Shown: one piece after another, positions 59,932 to 64,000 of the stretch
Layout: each line of letters starts with the position of its first letter
Position numbering within the stretch: position 1 is the first letter of the stretch
From: Pohlia nutans
Lineage: Eukaryota; Streptophyta; Bryopsida; Bryales; Mniaceae
Assembly: GCA_022496805.1 (NCBI GenBank)
Contig: CM040089.1
Span: forward strand, 374,501-438,500
DNA: 64,000 nucleotides
Direction: 5' to 3'
Notes under the pieces: generated by a model
What the model saw: only the letters and a program-made list of their open reading frames with translations
What the model was told of the DNA's origin: nothing
Databases searched by the model: none
Program-made: the position numbers and the translations under genes

Positions 59932-59936
59932 AGTCC

Positions 59937-60370
59937 TGTAGGTTGTGACGGCGAGTTCTCTAGTTCCAGCAGTGGAGTTAGCGCACAAGGTCAACGGGAG
60001 TCTTCACGTAACTCGTGGCGCGAGTTCTCAAGTCTCTGTCGGTAGTCACGACGAGTTCTCCAGGCACTCAAGTCTCAGCAAGTTCACCAGTCACGGTGCG
60101 ACCGTGCGAGTGCTCCATTAGTCAAAGCGTGAGTTTCCCAGGTACTGCACCCACTCACTGCGAGTTCACCACTCACGGCGTGACTTCTCCAATAGTCACG
60201 GCCCAAGATCCCAAGGTACTACAGTCACGCCGAGATTCCAGTCACGGGTTCATGGCGGAAGTTCACTGTAGTCACGGCGCGAGAAATCAAGTTTCTCACA
60301 ACGCGAGTAATCCAGTAGTCACGGCTAACACTCAAGTAGGTCACGGCGCGAGTTCTCATAATTTTGAAAT
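59937..60370 (+). repeat. Degenerate repeat array with CACGGCGCGAGTTCTC words
   Basis: The words AGTCACGG(C)GCGAG and GTTCTCCAGTAGTCACG recur about every 20-40 bases with much drift. The array is the continuation of the repeat region to the left of the Copia element. A 119-codon frame through it is a by-product of the repeats. Confidence 0.65.
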
Positions 60371-60598
60371 TTGATTATGCGAGAATTAAGTGACAAACGA
60401 TTACATGTATTCATCATTACATTCAAGAGGTAGTCATTGGCATGGAGAGAAGAGGGGATGCCGACGAGCAAGAACAGCGGCGTCAACCCATTTCGAAAGA
60501 GGTATGCAATTTGATATTCAAACCGCCTCTTCAGTGAGTGTATAAAAAAAATAAGAAAAAGAAGCCAGGAGTGGATTCACGCTTCCCCCGGTGTGTCC

Positions 60599-60658
60599 GC
60601 GCTACCCCCGCCATGAGGGGTGTTGCCGGCGACACCTCCTATGGCGGGGGTAGAGCGC
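60599..60658. repeat. GC-rich inverted repeat
   Basis: Arms GCGCTACCCCCGCCAT (60599-60614) and ATGGCGGGGGTAGAGCGC (60641-60658) can form a strong hairpin. The left arm's sequence recurs at about 60737-60752. Confidence 0.75.
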
Positions 60659-60791
60659 CGTCATTTTTTTGAACACATGTTCAAATTTTTTTTTTAAATA
60701 AAATAATAATCAAGGCCGGGGGTGGCGTGACGCCACCCCAGGCGTGACCGCGCTACCCCCGCCATCGGGGGTCGCCGGCGACACCCCTCAT

Positions 60792-61038
60792 GGTGCTTTC
60801 AAGACCTTTCCAACGGTATATTACACGCCCAAAACAACTAAATATTGAGTTCCAAAACTTAAAAATCAAACCTCCGAGCCGCTGATGGAAATAAAAACTT
60901 AGTCATCCAGACACCCCTTGGGGGGGCGTCGGCGCCGACGTCTCCCTCTAGGCCGTGTAATATACCATTAGAAAGGTGCTTTCAAGACCTTTCCAACGGT
61001 GTATTACATGCCCAAAATTGCTAAATATTGAGTTCGCA
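60792..61038 (+). repeat. Two direct repeats of about 62 bp, 183 bp apart
   Basis: 60792-60853 and 60975-61036 both read GGTGCTTTCAAGACCTTTCC, then a TATTACA(C/T)GCCCAAAA block and AAATATTGAGTT. They lie just before the transposase pseudogene. Confidence 0.85.
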
Positions 61039-61168
61039 AACTGAAAAATTGACTAGGGCATGGCATGTGAGCAGCGAAAAAATAAAAAATTTACCCCCCC
61101 CCCCCCATGGGAAAGACTGGTTGCTTAGGCCGGGTAGATATAGAGCGTACGGTCTCACCGATTCATTG

Positions 61169-64000
61169 ATGGGCGCATCCACTAAACTCCTAACACCTAA
61201 AGAGTCATCTACTTGCACAATGCAAACAACTCTTCCAGTTCGAGTGAAAGTTGAGCCAGGGTTAGAGACAATTTTTGAACTAAGTGACGATGAAGTCCCA
61301 GAGGATCTAGATCACAATCCAATTCTTCTTCACTCCTCTCATCCTAATCCCCAATCTTCTGCAGGTAGTTGTCCTTCAACTAATAAGCTGCCAACTCATT
61401 TTCCATCTGACAATCATAGTGTTGTCGAATGTTTGAGATTGCTTGGGGCTAGAAAGGGCTCTAGGAGTGTGCTCAAACAGATTGATTACAACTCAATAGA
61501 TATTAAGCGAGTCCAGTTCCTTCCGCTGCATTACAACGGAGATGTCATCTTTGAGTTCCCTCCCTTCGGTTCTGCTTCAAAACACAGTACAGCAAAGCAA
61601 CTCCGTGGAATGGACAAACACTATGACGGGCACGCTTGGACTCGTACCCACACATCAAAGATTGTGAATGATTTAGGTTTGATCTTCCGTACCTCGTCTT
61701 GATGTGGTCATCTACGATGTGAGAATGTCGAATGTGATTTTCTAACCCGCGTGCATCGGACGGCCGCTGTTAATGAAAGTGAGTGGGATGGAGTCTCCTC
61801 TTTTGTTTTTGACGTAGGATCTAATCCTCCTAAAGGATCCACTTTAGTTTGCAAATGCTGTAAGGTTCCTCCTTTGTGTCTTGCAACCTGCAATGCCAAA
61901 ATCTATTATGTTCTAGCTAAACACAACATGACCAGAGTTTGTGTTCATTTTGGCACTCACAACCACCCCGTCAAGATTGGTGCTTATCGTGACAATATTG
62001 CAAGAGGCAAGAGCTTAGTCGAGGAGCAAGTGCAACAAACTCCTACTGCAACCAACTTTGCCATTGTCTTGGAGGCTACAAAGCAGATGGTCGGGGACAT
62101 GCTCGTTGTTGCTGAAGGTGTGCAATAAAAGTCACTAAAGCTCAATGAGCTCCTTCTTCTCTTTGACAGATGTAAGGAGCTCAATTCGCCTTGTATTCGC
62201 AATACAATGACTAGCTTCAAATACTTCCGCAGGTTTGGAATTATGGACAGCATCACCAAGCTTTGTAGCTCAAGTAGGTGGTCCTTTGTCCAAGAGAACA
62301 AGTTCCCCGGTCAAGGATCGGAGTTGAACAAGGTCTTTGTGTTCAAAATGTCTGAAGTTGGGCCGGGTAGCGGAGTCGACCTCGTCAAACGCATACAGCC
62401 TGGTGGAGACCTCCAAAACAAATGGCTTATGTTCGACCATGTTAAAAAGGTCAAACATTGGACCACCATGGGCTGCCACGTCTACGACTCCACTTATTGC
62501 CGTGTCATGACCATCGCGCTTTGCAATATGCAGTCTGAGGACGTCGCTGCCCAAATGGTCGTCTGGAAGAATCTCAACGCCGTCGTCGGTCGCCATGGAG
62601 TTGAGAATCCAAATTTCAAGGGCTTCATGGCCGACAGTGCGCAAGCAAACTGGAATGCCATACGCATTGTATATGGAAGTGGAGACGCATCAATTCCAAT
62701 GCCGAATAAGGAACAAACTTGTCTATTCTATTGGGTGCAGTCTCTGGGGAAGCACACCAAAGCTGACATTCGAGCTGACCTCCAGGACCAACATCGCCTC
62801 ATGTGCAAGCAATACAAGAACGCCTCAACGCAAGCGGATGCTGATACCCGGTATCTCGCTATTCGAGCCTGGTGGTTGTCATCCAGAGCTACAACTGAAG
62901 ATCAATGGCTTGCGACGTCTCGACCTCTCGCTTGCCTTTTGGCACTTTTGATACCGCCAGTGGGGAGGCTTCATGCAGTTGGTAATATCTCAGTACCTAC
63001 CGTGCTAGTTTAATTCTTCATCCTATTGCTATTCCACGCGCTTTTCAGTTCTAAATACTAAATCTTCAGTGTTTTTTCTATATCAGGACCTCAGTGAAGA
63101 TGAGTTGGCCGAAATGCCGTCTTGCAACTTGGCGGAGAGTATCCACAACAAGTGGAAGCAACAATCTGGTGATTGAGGCTCTGACCTATTTGTCGCTACG
63201 ATCGATGATTTTGTCCGCTCGTTCATGCAGTGCATCGCGTACTATCAGTGCTTAAACGGAGATAGAGCAGGTACCGGCCCTTCAAAAGAAAAATTGAAAC
63301 TTCGAGTTGCTCAGAAGTCTGCAGAGCGTACGGGGAACACAAAATCACTACACGAAGCATTAGCAAAGATGTCAGGTGCAGAGGAGTTCTGCACTCGAAT
63401 GCCACAATTTGAAGGAGAGGAAGTCTTCCTCTCATTGAAGCGGAAAGCAAATGTCCTGATCGGCTCCGAATACGACTCGCTCAGACCGGATAAGATCAAC
63501 ATCTCTCGTCCTCGAGTTCAAACAAGATCCACACGAAACAACACCCTAAGCCTCCCGTCGTCTCCAATCAAGATGGCAGATTCTCCCGAAGCGTCAGACT
63601 GCCATGATGTGCAAGTGCACGCACTTGCGCAAACTCCAGCGGTATACAAACACCACATTACTGCCGTGCAAGAAACGGCTTGCGATGAGAGTCAGTGGCA
63701 CATTGCGCGGCTTCCAAAATCTTTTGCGAAGGCTTGTTTCACGCAGCAAGCTGTCACCAAGAAGAAGTGCGTCGCTCGAATCATCCAAGATGGAAAATCT
63801 ACTGCTGCTCCTACGTAAATGAACCTGATGGCCAATTACAGGAAAGGAAGGAAGGACCGCATGCAATTCTTCTTTTGCAACGACGACATCAAGAGGTGTG
63901 TGAAAGGAACTCGCAGGAAGTGGGTTATGTCCCGCCCAGAGGTCCCCAAGATCTGGTCTGTCAAGAACGGCACAAACCTCACAAGCAAGGAGATACTTGC
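61169..64000 (+). pseudogene. MULE-like transposase, decayed, runs off the window
   Basis: Coding similarity runs from the first in-frame ATG (61169) past the window end. In-frame stops are TGA 61700, TAA 62126, TGA 62949, TGA 63174 and TAA 63816, plus one frame change at about 62900-62935. An intron (62982-63086, GTAAT...TATCAG) fits phase 0 in the later frame. A Cys/His-rich N-terminal region (CGHLRCENVEC, CKCCKVPPLC, HFGTHNHPVK) precedes VYDSTYCRVMTI and FMADSAQANWNAI, then CLFYWVQSL. The order acidic residue, acidic residue, C-x-x-[H] resembles MULE-type DDE transposases, with Y where H is usual. The C-terminal part (RKGRKDRMQFFFCNDDI) is of unknown role. The family assignment is inference; that it is a broken repeat-type gene is clearer. 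Confidence 0.55.

Noticed and set aside
60015..60374. 119-codon frame
   Set aside because: It runs through the degenerate CACGGCGCGAG repeats and starts at a repeat word.
1..64000. CRISPR array, operons, rRNA or intact tRNA genes
   Set aside because: This is plant nuclear DNA; no regularly spaced direct repeats with unique spacers, rRNA or well-formed tRNA were found.

Overview
The window is nuclear DNA of a land plant, most likely a moss or a close bryophyte relative. The reasons are GT-AG introns with plant-like genes (temperature-induced-type lipocalin, MLO, FYVE-SYLF, a SET/MYND protein) and a PPR-DYW protein whose 2.8-kb exon is unbroken and reads like moss PPR-DYW proteins, next to plant-type Copia and PIF/Harbinger transposons. 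The species assignment is inference.

Layout. 1.9-2.7 kb: two-exon lipocalin gene (minus). 5.4-6.6 kb: decayed MYB-like partner ORF of a PIF/Harbinger element; 10.5-11.8 kb: intact PIF/Harbinger transposase (minus). 16.3-18.7 kb: six-exon RING-FYVE-SYLF gene (plus), convergent with a SET/MYND/TPR gene of at least 14 exons at 19.9-24.1 kb (minus). 25.4-34.6 kb is a transposon graveyard: nested MITEs, including an identifiable empty site, and a 2.4-kb element with 48-bp terminal inverted repeats beside a degenerate MLO fragment (34.8-36.2 kb, minus). 37.0-41.4 kb: a minus-strand PPR-DYW gene; four upstream exons with compatible phases encode a targeting-like presequence and an OSB-type PDF motif and join it in frame, predicting a PDF-PPR-DYW fusion of 1108 residues. 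42-50 kb: more MITEs and duplicated unclassified repeats. 54.3-59.9 kb: a young Copia retrotransposon with 318-bp LTRs, a 5-bp target duplication, one in-frame stop and a primer site matching the anticodon arm of initiator tRNA-Met. 61.2-64.0 kb: a decayed MULE-like transposase with several in-frame stops.

The most notable features are the predicted fusion gene and a dense family of TTAA-flanked non-autonomous elements with CCC...GGG termini (piggyBac-like by target and ends). The cellular genes do not form a pathway together. Two of them (lipocalin, RING-FYVE-SYLF) suggest membrane or lipid functions, one is a predicted lysine methyltransferase, and the fusion gene points to organellar nucleic-acid metabolism. 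All gene models come from reading frames, splice motifs and family recall only; no alignment or expression data were available.
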